Below, piece after piece: positions 46,557 through 55,091 of a stretch of 64,000 bases of DNA. The notes beneath the pieces are model-generated. The model worked only from the letters and a program-made list of their open reading frames with translations. It was not told where the DNA came from and did not search any database. The stretch lies in NCBI GenBank assembly GCA_037200045.1, contig JBBCHM010000001.1, positions 2,170,001-2,234,000 on the forward strand. The letters are read 5' to 3'. The stretch is from Rhizomicrobium sp. Its GTDB lineage: Bacteria > Pseudomonadota > Alphaproteobacteria > Micropepsales > Micropepsaceae. Both the position numbers and the translations under genes were made by a program. How positions within the stretch are numbered: the stretch's first letter is position 1; each line of letters begins with the position of its first letter.

Positions 46557-47342
46557 ATGTCATTCGCCATCGGCGCCGCCACCTACGCCACCCAGCGTCT
46601 CGCATCGCTCTTCGCGCAGTTTTCCCCCTCGCCCAGCACGCCCAGCGACACGCCGGCCGCGCCAGCCGAGCCGGCGTCCGCCCCCGCCGCGTCCAGCAAC
46701 GCGCTGACCGGGACCGCGCAGCCCTCGCTCAGCAACCAGATCCTGTCGGCCCTGATGGGCCTGCAGAACGCGATCGGCGGCACGACGTCCGCCGATCCGG
46801 CCCAGAACCTCTTCAACGCCATGGACTCCGACGGCGACGGCAGCGTCTCGCAAGGCGAGATGGAGACCTATGTCGAAAAGGCCGGCGGAACGCAGGGCCA
46901 GGCGGACGCGCTCTACACGGCGCTGAACCCGAACGACGGTTCGAGCGGCGTCACGGAAAGCCAGATGGCGAGCGCCGCTCCGCAGGCCGGCGGTGTGCCG
47001 CATCACCATCATCATCACCACGCCGGTGGCGCGAGCGGAAGCGGCAGCCCGGTCGACTCGCTGATGTCGCTGCTCGACGGCAACCAGGACGGCTCGGTCA
47101 GCCAGGACGAGTTCTCGAGCGCCGTCACGGCCAATGGCGGCACCGCCGCCGAGGCCACCAGCGATTTCACCGCGCTCGATTCGGACAAGTCGGGCACGCT
47201 GAGCTCGGCCGATTTCGCCACCGCGTGGCAGAACATCCAGAGCCAGCAGGGCGGCGGCTCGTTCGTGAACACGATCCTGGATGCGTTCGCCAAGGCCAAC
47301 AACGCCACCGCGACGGCGGCCGGGACCAGCGTTACGGCGTAA
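46557..47342 (+). CDS. EF-hand protein with a natural seven-histidine tract
   Basis: A 261-residue low-complexity, Ala/Ser/Gly-rich protein. Canonical EF-hand loops lie at residues 90-101 (DSDGDGSVSQGE), 174-185 (DGNQDGSVSQDE) and 208-219 (DSDKSGTLSSAD, last position Asp instead of Glu); a degenerate loop is at about 124-135. Seven consecutive histidines occupy residues 149-155, between the EF-hand pairs. No signal peptide is obvious. It should bind calcium and perhaps other metals. GGGAG precedes the start. Converges with the next gene, 3 bases away. Confidence 0.82.
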   Translation: MSFAIGAATYATQRLASLFAQFSPSPSTPSDTPAAPAEPASAPAASSNALTGTAQPSLSNQILSALMGLQNAIGGTTSADPAQNLFNAMDSDGDGSVSQGEMETYVEKAGGTQGQADALYTALNPNDGSSGVTESQMASAAPQAGGVPHHHHHHHAGGASGSGSPVDSLMSLLDGNQDGSVSQDEFSSAVTANGGTAAEATSDFTALDSDKSGTLSSADFATAWQNIQSQQGGGSFVNTILDAFAKANNATATAAGTSVTA

Positions 47343-47345
47343 CGT

Positions 47346-47774
47346 CTATTTCGACACCCGCATCGCGATCTGGGCGAGCAGCAGCTTGGCGCCCTTGCGG
47401 CGCAGGACGCGGTCGGTCACGCCTTGCAGGCGGTCGGCGATCATCCCCACATCGGGCTGGCGCCAGGTCCTGACCGAGGTTGTGCTGAAGTTCATCAGGT
47501 TGCGCACGAAGCCGTCGCGCAGGATCGGCATCGCGCGCTCCGCCTCGGCGCGCAGCCTGGGGTCCAGGATATCGATGCCCACGCCGATCATCAGCATGCC
47601 GACCGGCCGGTCGCCCTCGAAGATCGGCAGGTACAGCGGATCGACCATCAGGTAGGAATCCGCCTGGGTCACCTTGTGCTTGGGCGCCTTGCCGTCGCCA
47701 TCGTCATCGGCGCGCGCCGGCGCGCCCAGTAGGGCGACGGACAGCAGCAGGGCGGCAAGCGGGGCGGATCGCAT
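47346..47774 (-). CDS. exported protein, possibly FliL-like
   Basis: A 142-residue protein with a signal peptide (MRSAPLAALLLSVALLGAPARA), then an acidic/basic stretch and a domain with YLMVDPLYLPIFEGDRPVGMLMIGVGIDI and RAMPILRDGFVRNLMNFS. The pattern of a conserved xPLxxPI strand followed by long helices recalls FliL-like domains and small exported proteins of related bacteria, but the match is weak. No flagellar genes are nearby. Confidence 0.6.
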   Translation of the reverse strand: MRSAPLAALLLSVALLGAPARADDDGDGKAPKHKVTQADSYLMVDPLYLPIFEGDRPVGMLMIGVGIDILDPRLRAEAERAMPILRDGFVRNLMNFSTTSVRTWRQPDVGMIADRLQGVTDRVLRRKGAKLLLAQIAMRVSK

Positions 47775-47852
47775 GGCAGGGCTCGAATGTTCTTGCCCAA
47801 GCTTTACGCTAAGCTCGTAAAGCCTTCCTTGCCGCTTCCTTTGAGAGACGCC

Positions 47853-49064
47853 ATGACCCGCCCGCTCGTCCTTGCCGCCGGCCTTTTGCTGAGCACCGGT
47901 CTGGCCCTCGCCGCCGACCAGCCGGGGCAGAAATTCGATATTCAGGTCAAGGACTTGCCCAAGCCCTTCGCGACGCCGGGCCTCGCCAATCCGTCCACCG
48001 TGGTGCCGCGCCCGGCCGGCGTCGTGCCGGCGGTGCCGCCCGGCTTCGAGATCGAGGTCTATGCCTCGGGCTTCGTCAATCCGCGCTGGATGGCGGTGGC
48101 GCCGAACGGCGATGTCTTCCTGGCCGAGCCGGCGGCCGGCCGCGTCGACCTGCTCCACGCGGCGGGCGGCAGGGTTGCCGTCTCGACCTTCGTCGACGGC
48201 CTCAGCCGGCCGCATGGCCTGGCGATGGCGAAGGGCGCGCTCTATGTCAGCGATGACAAGGCGGTGTGGCGCCTCGCCTATGCCGACGGCGCGACCAAGG
48301 CGGGCAAGCGGGACCGCGTCACCACCGCGCCGGATCTGTCGCCCGGCGGCTTTCACTGGACGCGCGATCTGGCGATCGATTCCAAGGGCGCGATCTATGT
48401 CGGGATCGGCAGCTCCAACAATGTCGGGCCGGACGCGCCGACGCGCGCCAGCGTGCAGATCGTGGCGCCCGACGGCTCGCTGAAACCTTTCGCGACCGGC
48501 ACGCGCAATCCGGTGGGCTTGGCGTTCTATCCGGGTACGGACGATCTCTTCGTCACGGTCAACGAGCGCGACGGCTATGGCGACGCGATGGTGCCCGATT
48601 ATCTCACCCATGTGCGGCCGGGCGGCTTCTATGGCTGGCCCTATGCCTGGCTGGGCCCCCATCCCGACCCCGATTGGGGCGTCAAGCGGCCGGACCTGGT
48701 GGCCAAGGCGATTCCGCCGGACCTTCTGTTCCACGCCCATTCCGCGCCTTTGGGGCTGGTGTTCTACGAGGGCGCGCAGTTCCCCGCGTCCTACAAGGGC
48801 GATGCGTTCGTCGCGCTGCACGGTTCGTGGAACGCGGGCGCGCCCACTGGCTACAAGGTGGTGCGCGTGCCGTTCAGGAACGGCCGGCCGTCGGGCGGCT
48901 ATGAGAACTTCGTCACCGGCTTCTGGAACGGCGCCGACAGACCGGGCGAGCCGGCGCGGGTCTGGGGCCGCCCCGCCGGCCTCGCCGTCGCCGGGGACGG
49001 CAGCCTGTTGATCGCCGACGATGCCGGTAAGGTGGTGTGGCGGGTGAGCTATACGGGGAAGTAG
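47853..49064 (+). CDS. PQQ-type sugar dehydrogenase family protein (sorbosone dehydrogenase-like)
   Basis: A 403-residue secreted beta-propeller protein. The signal peptide is MTRPLVLAAGLLLSTGLALA. The propeller has repeated NPRWMAVAPNGDVFLAEP, SRPHGLAMAKGALYVSDD, TRDLAIDSKGAIYVGIGSSNN, TRNPVGLAFYPGTDDLFVTVNERDG and HGSWNAGAPTGYKVVRVPF motifs of glucose/sorbosone dehydrogenases. Such enzymes oxidise sugars with PQQ in the periplasm; the substrate here is unknown. Start ATG 47853 rather than 47787. Confidence 0.85.
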   Translation: MTRPLVLAAGLLLSTGLALAADQPGQKFDIQVKDLPKPFATPGLANPSTVVPRPAGVVPAVPPGFEIEVYASGFVNPRWMAVAPNGDVFLAEPAAGRVDLLHAAGGRVAVSTFVDGLSRPHGLAMAKGALYVSDDKAVWRLAYADGATKAGKRDRVTTAPDLSPGGFHWTRDLAIDSKGAIYVGIGSSNNVGPDAPTRASVQIVAPDGSLKPFATGTRNPVGLAFYPGTDDLFVTVNERDGYGDAMVPDYLTHVRPGGFYGWPYAWLGPHPDPDWGVKRPDLVAKAIPPDLLFHAHSAPLGLVFYEGAQFPASYKGDAFVALHGSWNAGAPTGYKVVRVPFRNGRPSGGYENFVTGFWNGADRPGEPARVWGRPAGLAVAGDGSLLIADDAGKVVWRVSYTGK

Positions 49065-49106
49065 CGCGTGGTCGGGCTTGCCAAGCCGAAGCCCGCAGGC
49101 GAAGGC

Positions 49107-49182
49107 TGGTGGAGCTGAGCGGAATCGAACCGCTGGCCTCCTCATTGCGAACGAGGCGCTCTCCCAACTGAGCTACAGCCCC
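49107..49182 (-). tRNA. tRNA-Ala (anticodon CGC)
   Basis: A full 76-base cloverleaf on the minus strand including an encoded CCA end. The 5' end reads GGGGCTGTAGCTCAG; the anticodon loop TTCGCAA on stem CCTCG/TGAGG gives anticodon CGC, decoding GCG. The T arm reads GGTTCGATTCC. The G-T pair closing the anticodon loop is acceptable. CGC-anticodon tRNA-Ala suits a GC-rich genome. Confidence 0.93.
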
Positions 49183-49219
49183 GAACCACGCTTTGGCGCC
49201 GGTCGCCCGGCGCGGCGGG

Positions 49220-49249
49220 TATGTAGGGAGCGGGCCCTTCATGTGTCAA
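49220..49249 (-). promoter_or_regulatory. promoter of tRNA-Ala
   Basis: On the minus strand: TTGACA (49249-49244), 18-base spacer, TACATA (49225-49220). The tRNA 5' end is about 31 bases beyond the expected start site. It is the best sigma-70-like promoter noticed in the window. Confidence 0.75.
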
Positions 49250-49374
49250 GGCTGGCGAAAACGCCGGCAAATCAGCGCACCGGACGCCGCCGCCCGGTTC
49301 CCGCGCGCTTGGAATGCGGCGGGCCAGCCAGTACAAGGGCGCTCCCGCGACTAGCGAAAGGCCTCCCGTCTTCG

Positions 49375-49686
49375 ATGGCAAACGTCTTCCTGTCCCCGCT
49401 GCTGTGGCTCGTGAACACGGTCGCGGACCTCTACATCATGATCATCATCGTCGCGGTGATCGCGAGCTGGCTGGTCGCGTTCGGGATTCTCAACCTTCGC
49501 AATCCGCTGGCGCGCCAGCTCTTCCAAATCCTGGACGCGCTGACCGAGCCGGTGTTTCGCCAGGTGCGCCGGGTCATCCCGCCGATCCGGGGCCTCGACC
49601 TGTCGCCCATCATCGTGTGGATCTGCATCGAGCTGCTGCGGATCTTCCTCGACAATCTTCTCGTCTATCTGATGTATCCGCACTGA
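49375..49686 (+). CDS. YggT family membrane protein
   Basis: A 103-residue protein with two membrane helices: VADLYIMIIIVAVIASWLVAF and LSPIIVWICIELLRIFLDNLLVYLM. Between them are the YggT motifs NPLARQLFQILDALTEPVFRQVRRVIPPIRGLDLSP. YggT proteins are linked to membrane stress and cell division but have no proven reaction. It heads the yggT-DUF167-folD unit. Confidence 0.92.
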   Translation: MANVFLSPLLWLVNTVADLYIMIIIVAVIASWLVAFGILNLRNPLARQLFQILDALTEPVFRQVRRVIPPIRGLDLSPIIVWICIELLRIFLDNLLVYLMYPH

Positions 49687-49691
49687 CGGTC

Positions 49692-50006
49692 ATGGCGCGC
49701 CTGCGGTCCGCCAAGGGCGGCGTCGTCTTCGCGCTGCGCCTGACGCCCAAGGGCGGGCGCGATGCCGTCGAGGGCTGGAGCGTGGGCGCCGATGGGAGCG
49801 AGCATCTGAAGGCCCGCGTCGCTTCGCCGCCGGAAGACGGCAAGGCCAATGCGGCTCTGATTGCGCTGCTGGCAAAGACGCTCGGCGTGCGCAAGACCAC
49901 AATCGAGATCATCGCGGGGGAGACCTCGCGCCTGAAGACCATCGCTATCGCCGCGCCGGATCCGGACACGATCCGCCGGCTCGAAACGCTCGGAGCCGCC
50001 AAGTGA
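49692..50006 (+). CDS. DUF167/YggU family protein
   Basis: A 104-residue small alpha/beta protein with LRLTPKGGRDAVEGW and LKARVASPPEDGKANAALIALLAKTLGV, the full DUF167 signature. Function unknown. It follows yggT by 5 bases, and its stop overlaps the GTG start of folD (GTGA), a common order in alphaproteobacteria. Confidence 0.92.
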   Translation: MARLRSAKGGVVFALRLTPKGGRDAVEGWSVGADGSEHLKARVASPPEDGKANAALIALLAKTLGVRKTTIEIIAGETSRLKTIAIAAPDPDTIRRLETLGAAK

Positions 50007-50887
50007 CCGCCAAGATCATCGACGGAAAAGCCGCCGCCGCGAAACTGCGCGAGCGCCTGGTGGCGCAGACCGCCGCCCTCAAGAGCGCCCATGGCATCGT
50101 GCCGGGCCTGGCGACCGTTCTGGTCGGCAACGATCCGGCGAGCGAGGTCTATGTCCGCAACAAGGGCAAGACGGCCGAGGCCATCGGCTTCAAGTCGCTG
50201 CATTTCTCGCTGCCGGCCGACGCCTCGGAGGCCGAGGTGCTGGCGCGCGTCAAGGCGCTCAACGACGACAAGTCCGTACACGGAATTCTGGTCCAGATGC
50301 CGCTGCCCGCCCAGGTGCGCGAGGCCGCGGTGCTCGACGCGCTCGATCCGGCCAAGGATGTCGACGCGCTGACGCCGACCAATGCCGGCCTGCTGCTGAG
50401 CGGTCGCGCCGCGCTGGTGTCCTGCACCCCGGCCGGCGTGATGATGCTGCTCAAGGACACTATCGGCGATGTCGCCGGCAAGGACGCCATCGTGATCGGC
50501 CGCTCGCTGTTGTTCGGCAAGCCGGCGGCCCAGCTCCTGCTTGCCGCCAACGCCACCGTCACCATGGCGCATTCGCGCTCGCGCGACCTGCCGGCGTTGG
50601 CGCGCCGCGCCGACATCCTGGTCGCCGCCATCGGCAAGCCCGGCCTGGTGACGGCCGATTGGGTCAAGCCCGGCGCGGTTGTCATCGATGTCGGCATCAA
50701 CCGGATCGATCTGGGCGGCGGCAAGACGAAGATCGTCGGCGATGTCGACTATGAGCCGGCGGCGCAGGTCGCGTCTTATATTACGCCGGTGCCGGGCGGC
50801 GTCGGCGCCATGACCATCGTCTGCCTGATGCGCAACACCTTGATCGCCGCCAGCGTTCAGGCAGGATTGGGCGTGCCGAACGTCTGA
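50003..50887 (+). CDS. folD: methylenetetrahydrofolate dehydrogenase/cyclohydrolase FolD
   Basis: A 294-residue bifunctional enzyme of one-carbon metabolism that converts 5,10-methylene-THF to 10-formyl-THF. Catalytic region LVGNDPASEVYVRNKGKTAEAIG (lysine in YVRNKGK), QMPLPAQV and the NADP-binding VIGRSLLFGKPAAQLLL are present, as is the C-terminal TPVPGGVGAMTI. The start is GTG 50003. Note that RSLLFGKP replaces the more common RSNIVGKP. Confidence 0.95.
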   Translation: MTAKIIDGKAAAAKLRERLVAQTAALKSAHGIVPGLATVLVGNDPASEVYVRNKGKTAEAIGFKSLHFSLPADASEAEVLARVKALNDDKSVHGILVQMPLPAQVREAAVLDALDPAKDVDALTPTNAGLLLSGRAALVSCTPAGVMMLLKDTIGDVAGKDAIVIGRSLLFGKPAAQLLLAANATVTMAHSRSRDLPALARRADILVAAIGKPGLVTADWVKPGAVVIDVGINRIDLGGGKTKIVGDVDYEPAAQVASYITPVPGGVGAMTIVCLMRNTLIAASVQAGLGVPNV

Positions 50888-50902
50888 CGCCGGGGTAAAA
50901 CG

Positions 50903-51322
50903 ATGCGCAAGGCCTTGCTCGCCGTCCTTGTCCTCCTGGCGCCGGTCGCGGCGCGCGCCGCCGATCTGAAGGGAACGCCCGTGCCCGCCGCCCCCATCGT
51001 CTTCTTCGACATCGCCGGCCCCGACCAGGACAAGCAGCGCGCTTTCTATGCCGGCGTGTTCGGCTGGACCATCGACGCCGGCGGCGCGATCAAGAATGCC
51101 GGGCTGGACGGCACGCTGCGCAAGGATCCCACGGACAAGATTATCTATCTCGGCGTGCCCGATGTCGCGGCGGCGCTGGCGCAGGTCACGGCCGCCGGCG
51201 GCACCGTGATCATGCCGCGCTTCGAGGTGAAGGGCGTCGTGGTGATCGGCCTGTTCAAGGACCCGGCGGGCAACAGCATGGGGCTCGTCGAGACGAAGGA
51301 CGGCAAGCCCGTCGTCCCCTAA
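50903..51322 (+). CDS. exported VOC/glyoxalase-like protein
   Basis: A 139-residue protein with a signal peptide (MRKALLAVLVLLAPVAARA) and a single glyoxalase/bleomycin-resistance fold: IVFFDIAGPDQDKQRAFYAGVFGWTI to GLFKDPAGNSMGLVE. VOC proteins are usually cytoplasmic; an exported one is uncommon. Metal ligands of glyoxalase I are only partly present, so the role is unclear. It follows folD by 15 bases and converges with the SCO gene. Confidence 0.75.
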   Translation: MRKALLAVLVLLAPVAARAADLKGTPVPAAPIVFFDIAGPDQDKQRAFYAGVFGWTIDAGGAIKNAGLDGTLRKDPTDKIIYLGVPDVAAALAQVTAAGGTVIMPRFEVKGVVVIGLFKDPAGNSMGLVETKDGKPVVP

Positions 51323-51921
51323 AGCCGCGCGCGCAATTCCTCGGCGAGCTTGTCGGGGCCGATCGCGGTGTCGTCCCAATAGGCGACGAAGCGCCCGTCC
51401 GGGCCCATCAGATAGATCACGTTGGAATGATCCATGCCGTAGCCGCCGCCCGGCAGCGGCTGCTTCTTAAAATAAACGCGATAGTCGCCCGCGACCTTCG
51501 CGATGGCCTTCGCGTGGCCGGTCAGCCCCACGAAGCCTGGCCCGAACGCCTTCAGATAAGATCTGAGCTGCGCCGGCGTATCGCGCGCGGGATCGACGGT
51601 GATGAAGATCGGAACGATGCGGCTCCGGCGCGGCCCGAGCTTTTCGAGCGCGTCGCCGATCATCGCCAGCGTCGTCGGGCACACATCGGGGCAGAACGAG
51701 TAGCCGAAATAGATCAGCATGTAGCGGCCGCGGAACTCCGCCGAGGTCCGTGTCCTGCCGTCCTGGTCGGTCAGCGTGAACGGTCCGCCGATGGCGGGCG
51801 CGCCGGTTCCCACGATGCGGCCGAGTCCCGGCAGCGCGTCGCTCACCCGCCACAGCGTCACGCCCAGGACGAGCGCCAGCACCAGCAGGACCGGAATGAG
51901 GATGACCGAAATGCGCCGCAT
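51319..51921 (-). CDS. SCO1/SenC family copper-binding protein
   Basis: A 200-residue membrane-anchored thioredoxin-fold protein. An N-terminal helix (ISVILIPVLLVLALVLGVTLW) is followed by the copper site: Cys77 and Cys81 in YSFCPDVCP and His165 in YGMDHSN. SCO proteins deliver copper to cytochrome oxidase CuA or CuB. It diverges from regB, as senC does near reg genes in Rhodobacter. The 3' end overlaps the VOC gene by 4 bases. Confidence 0.93.
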   Translation of the reverse strand: MRRISVILIPVLLVLALVLGVTLWRVSDALPGLGRIVGTGAPAIGGPFTLTDQDGRTRTSAEFRGRYMLIYFGYSFCPDVCPTTLAMIGDALEKLGPRRSRIVPIFITVDPARDTPAQLRSYLKAFGPGFVGLTGHAKAIAKVAGDYRVYFKKQPLPGGGYGMDHSNVIYLMGPDGRFVAYWDDTAIGPDKLAEELRARL

Positions 51922-51975
51922 GGGACCGTCTTGGCGCCCGATTGAACCGCGCGCCCGGCGTTTGATAATGGCAGG

Positions 51976-53388
51976 ATGAGCCAAGCGAAAGAGGCGAATC
52001 GGCGCGTGAGCGACACGGACGCGGCCAGGATACGAAGCTTCACCCCGACGCCCGCCTCGGCGGCGCGCGGCCGGGTGCGGCTGCGCACGCTGTCCAATCT
52101 GCGCTGGATGGCGGTGGGCGGCCAGTCGGCGGCGCTGTTCATCGTCTATTTCGGCTTCGGCTATTCGCTGCCCCTTCTGCAATGCGCCGGCGCCATCGCG
52201 GCCAGCGTGGTGGTCAATGTCGTGCTCGCCTTGCGCTATCCGGCGAGCCACCGGCTCACCAATCGCGAGGCGACGGGCTATCTCGGCTTCGACGTGCTGC
52301 AGCTCGCGGCGCTGCTCTACCTGACCGGCGGGATCATGAACCCCTTCGCGCTGATGTTCCTGGCGCCGGTGGTGATCGCGGCGGCGACGCTCAATCTCGG
52401 CAACACGCTGATCCTGGCGGGCACCGCCTTCCTTTCGGTCTGCGTGATCTCGGTGTTCCACAAGCCGCTGCCCTGGGCGGCGGGCGAGGCGCTGGTCCTG
52501 CCGACCCTGTACCTCGCCGGTATCTGGGCCTCGCTGGTGATCGGCATCGGATTCACCTCGATCTATTCCTGGCGCATCGCGAGCGAAGGCGCGCGCATGT
52601 CGGCCGGCCTGGCCGCGACGCAGCTTGCGCTGTCGCGCGAGCATCGCCTGGCCTCGATCGGCGCGCTGGCGACGGCGGCGGCGCATGAGCTCGGCACCCC
52701 GCTCGGCACCATCGCGGTGGTGGCGCGCGAGCTCGAACGCGCCTTGCCGCCCGGCTCGTCCGAGGCCGAGGACGCGGCGCTGCTGCGCGAACAGGCCGAA
52801 CGCTGCCGCGCCATCCTCGCCCGTCTTGCCAACCCCGAGGAAACCCTGCTCGGCGAGACCGCGCGGCTGCCGCTCGGCGCCTTCCTGGAGGATCTCGCCG
52901 ATCCCTATCGCGGCGAGGATCTGGAGATCGCCATCGAGCTCAAGCCCGATATCGGCGGCGATGCCATGCCGCAAGTGTGGCGCGCGCCGGAGCTGCTGCA
53001 CGGGCTGGGCAACATCATCGAGAACGCCGCCGATTTCGCGCAGAGCCGGGTGTGCATCCAGGCGCAGTGGAACGCCAGCCAGCTGCGCATCGCGGTGGAG
53101 GATGACGGCCCCGGCTTCGCGCCGGAGATCTTCGAGCGCATCGGCGAGCCCTATATCACCTCGCGCCCCGGCCATTTCGCGCTGGGCGAGACCGAGATCG
53201 GCCCCACCGGCACGCTCGACAAGCATGAAGGCATGGGGCTGGGCTTCTTCATCGCCAAGACCCTGCTGGAACAGACCGGCGCGACCGTCACCGCCATCAA
53301 TCCCGATTCCGGCGGCGCGCGGGTCAGCGCGGTGTGGCCGCGCAACGTGATCGACGGCGAAGGCCCGCCCGGACGCGGCGAGGGCTAG
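51976..53388 (+). CDS. regB: redox-sensing histidine kinase RegB/PrrB/ActS
   Basis: A 470-residue membrane kinase. Six membrane spans occupy about residues 45-195. The quinone-binding box GGIMNPF is at 118-124. The H box is AAAHELGTPLG with His237, and the redox cysteine Cys277 in QAERCRAIL lies exactly 40 residues after it, as in RegB (His225/Cys265). The ATPase part has N box IIENAADFA and G boxes DDGPGFAP and GMGLGFFIA. The system senses aerobic redox state and controls energy and respiration genes. Confidence 0.95.
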   Translation: MSQAKEANRRVSDTDAARIRSFTPTPASAARGRVRLRTLSNLRWMAVGGQSAALFIVYFGFGYSLPLLQCAGAIAASVVVNVVLALRYPASHRLTNREATGYLGFDVLQLAALLYLTGGIMNPFALMFLAPVVIAAATLNLGNTLILAGTAFLSVCVISVFHKPLPWAAGEALVLPTLYLAGIWASLVIGIGFTSIYSWRIASEGARMSAGLAATQLALSREHRLASIGALATAAAHELGTPLGTIAVVARELERALPPGSSEAEDAALLREQAERCRAILARLANPEETLLGETARLPLGAFLEDLADPYRGEDLEIAIELKPDIGGDAMPQVWRAPELLHGLGNIIENAADFAQSRVCIQAQWNASQLRIAVEDDGPGFAPEIFERIGEPYITSRPGHFALGETEIGPTGTLDKHEGMGLGFFIAKTLLEQTGATVTAINPDSGGARVSAVWPRNVIDGEGPPGRGEG

Positions 53389-53509
53389 AGAAGCCCGGCC
53401 GGGCGAATCCCTAGGTATAAGAACGAGTTATCGTTTCCGAAGTTTCGGTTGTCGCAGGGGGGTGCGCGGTATATGACACCCGGACAGGCACCCCCCCAAA
53501 AGGCAAGAA

Positions 53510-54043
53510 ATGAGCGGCGACGATAAAACCCTGCTTCTGGTCGAGGATGACCGCCCCCTGCGCGAGCGGCTGGCCCGCGCCATGGAAGCGCGCGGCTTCA
53601 CCGTGACCATCGCGGAGGGTGTCGCCGAGGGCAAGGCGCGCGCCAAGGAAGCGCCGCCGGCCTATGCGGTGGTGGACCTGAAGCTCGACGACGGCAACGG
53701 GCTGGACGTGGTGGAGACGCTGCATGTCGTGCGTCCGGAGAGCCGCGTCGTGGTGCTGACCGGCTTCGGCAATATCGCGACCGCGGTCGCGGCGGTGAAG
53801 TACGGCGCCATCGACTATCTGCCCAAGCCGGCCGATGCCGACGACATCCTGGCGGCGCTGCTGGCGCAGCCCGGCTCCAAGCCCAAGCCGCCGGAGAATC
53901 CGATGTCGGCGGACCGCGTGCGCTGGGAACACATCCAGCGGGTCTATGAGCTGTGCGGCCACAACGTGTCCGAGACGGCGCGCCGCCTCAACATGCACCG
54001 CCGCACCCTGCAGCGGATCCTGGCGAAGCGCAGCCCGCGGTAG
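53510..54043 (+). CDS. regA: response regulator RegA/PrrA/ActR
   Basis: A 177-residue two-domain regulator. The receiver has acidic pocket VEDDRP, phosphoacceptor Asp56 in VVDLKLDDG, Thr in VVLTGFG and Lys in YLPKPAD. A proline-rich linker leads to a Fis-type HTH, NVSETARRLNMHRRTLQRIL, which is almost invariant among RegA proteins. It is the partner of the upstream RegB, 121 bases away. Confidence 0.96.
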   Translation: MSGDDKTLLLVEDDRPLRERLARAMEARGFTVTIAEGVAEGKARAKEAPPAYAVVDLKLDDGNGLDVVETLHVVRPESRVVVLTGFGNIATAVAAVKYGAIDYLPKPADADDILAALLAQPGSKPKPPENPMSADRVRWEHIQRVYELCGHNVSETARRLNMHRRTLQRILAKRSPR

Positions 54044-54082
54044 AGCCGTTTCGGTTCGGATTGGATCATTCAAAGAGTAATC

Positions 54083-54174
54083 GTCATCGCCCGCTTCATG
54101 CGGGCGATCCAATTTGGCCGCGAGCAAGATGGATTGCCCGGACGGGCCTAGCGACAGCGTGGGCCGGCAATGAC
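54083..54174. repeat. REP-like palindromic repeat, copy 4
   Basis: GTCAT...ATGAC unit with a left hairpin CGCCCGC/GCGGGCG (54088-54094 with 54100-54106) and a right GC-rich arm set. Same design as copy 1 (length about 92). It fills the gap between regA and the convergent MmcQ/YjbR-type gene. Confidence 0.68.
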
Positions 54175-54206
54175 GGCTTTGTGGGTAAATCGAACCCGAA
54201 ACGCTC

Positions 54207-54590
54207 CTACCGCGTGGCATTTTTCTTCGGCGCGGGCTTCGCGGCCGCGCCTTCATCGACCGCCTTGATCAGCTTCTTGGGCGCGATGGCGCGCCAGCGC
54301 CGCTCCAGCATCTTGCGCAGCATCGTTTCGTTCAGGCGCGATATCCGCACCAGCACGCTCGGATAGTCTTTATAGTGGTCGGTGATGAAATAGGTTTTCG
54401 GGTCCATCTCGATGAGGTTGTCGCGCTCGTCGATCGAACCCACGACCCACACGATCGAGGCGTCCTCGGCGCGCAGCCGGGTAAAGAACTTCTTCTCGAT
54501 CTTGAACGCCGGCTTGCCGTAGGACGGCTCCTCCGTCGCCCCGGGGAACGACAAGGCGATTTTGCGCAAGGCCCGTTCAGTGATCGGCAT
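54207..54590 (-). CDS. MmcQ/YjbR family protein
   Basis: A 127-residue protein with ITERALRKIALSFPGATEEPSYGKPAFKIEKKFF and a double-wing fold typical of YjbR/MmcQ proteins, plus a basic Lys/Ala C-terminal tail. DNA binding is suggested for the family, not proven. Its start overlaps the 3' end of mmcB by 14 bases. Confidence 0.85.
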   Translation of the reverse strand: MPITERALRKIALSFPGATEEPSYGKPAFKIEKKFFTRLRAEDASIVWVVGSIDERDNLIEMDPKTYFITDHYKDYPSVLVRISRLNETMLRKMLERRWRAIAPKKLIKAVDEGAAAKPAPKKNATR

Positions 54591-55050
54591 CGGGCAGCAC
54601 CGTGGCCTGGCGCGGGTCCGGCGCGATTTCGAGCAGCGAGGCCAGCCGGTCGGCCGCGACCTTGGCGAAGCGCAGCGTCACCGCCTTGCGTCGGCTGGCA
54701 TGCACCGGCGCCGGTGTCGCCGGCCGCACGATGGCGCCGCCATATTTGTCGGCGACGATCAGCCCGGTGCCCGGCGGCACATGCTCATCGGGAAAGTCCG
54801 GCGGGATGGCGAAATAGAAATGCTCGCAGAAGTCGAGATAGTCCGGCCATTTGGTATCGCCGCGCAGATCGGCCAGCGCGACCTTGATCTCCACGCCGAG
54901 AAGCGTGCCGTCGGCGCCGAGCGCGGCGACGTCGAGCCGCCGCCCATTGGCCAGGGTGAATTCCAGGATCGGGCTGAAGCCCTGTTGCAGCAGGAGCCGG
55001 CTGACGCCGCGCGCCACCTCCGCCGCATTTGCCGTCGAAACGAGTGCCAT
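54577..55050 (-). CDS. mmcB: MmcB-family DNA repair protein (putative endonuclease)
   Basis: A 157-residue PD-(D/E)xK nuclease-fold protein. Motifs: RRLDVAALGADGTLLGVEIKVALADLR (D...E-x-K active site) and the C-terminal KAVTLRFAKVAADRLASL. In Caulobacter, mmcB is a DNA-damage gene needed for mitomycin C resistance. I use ATG 55050 (MALVSTANAAE). No LexA box was identified with confidence upstream. Confidence 0.85.
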   Translation of the reverse strand: MALVSTANAAEVARGVSRLLLQQGFSPILEFTLANGRRLDVAALGADGTLLGVEIKVALADLRGDTKWPDYLDFCEHFYFAIPPDFPDEHVPPGTGLIVADKYGGAIVRPATPAPVHASRRKAVTLRFAKVAADRLASLLEIAPDPRQATVLPDADH

Positions 55051-55091
55051 GCCCGATTGGAACACTTCGGGAACGGGAGAGTCAATCGGGC

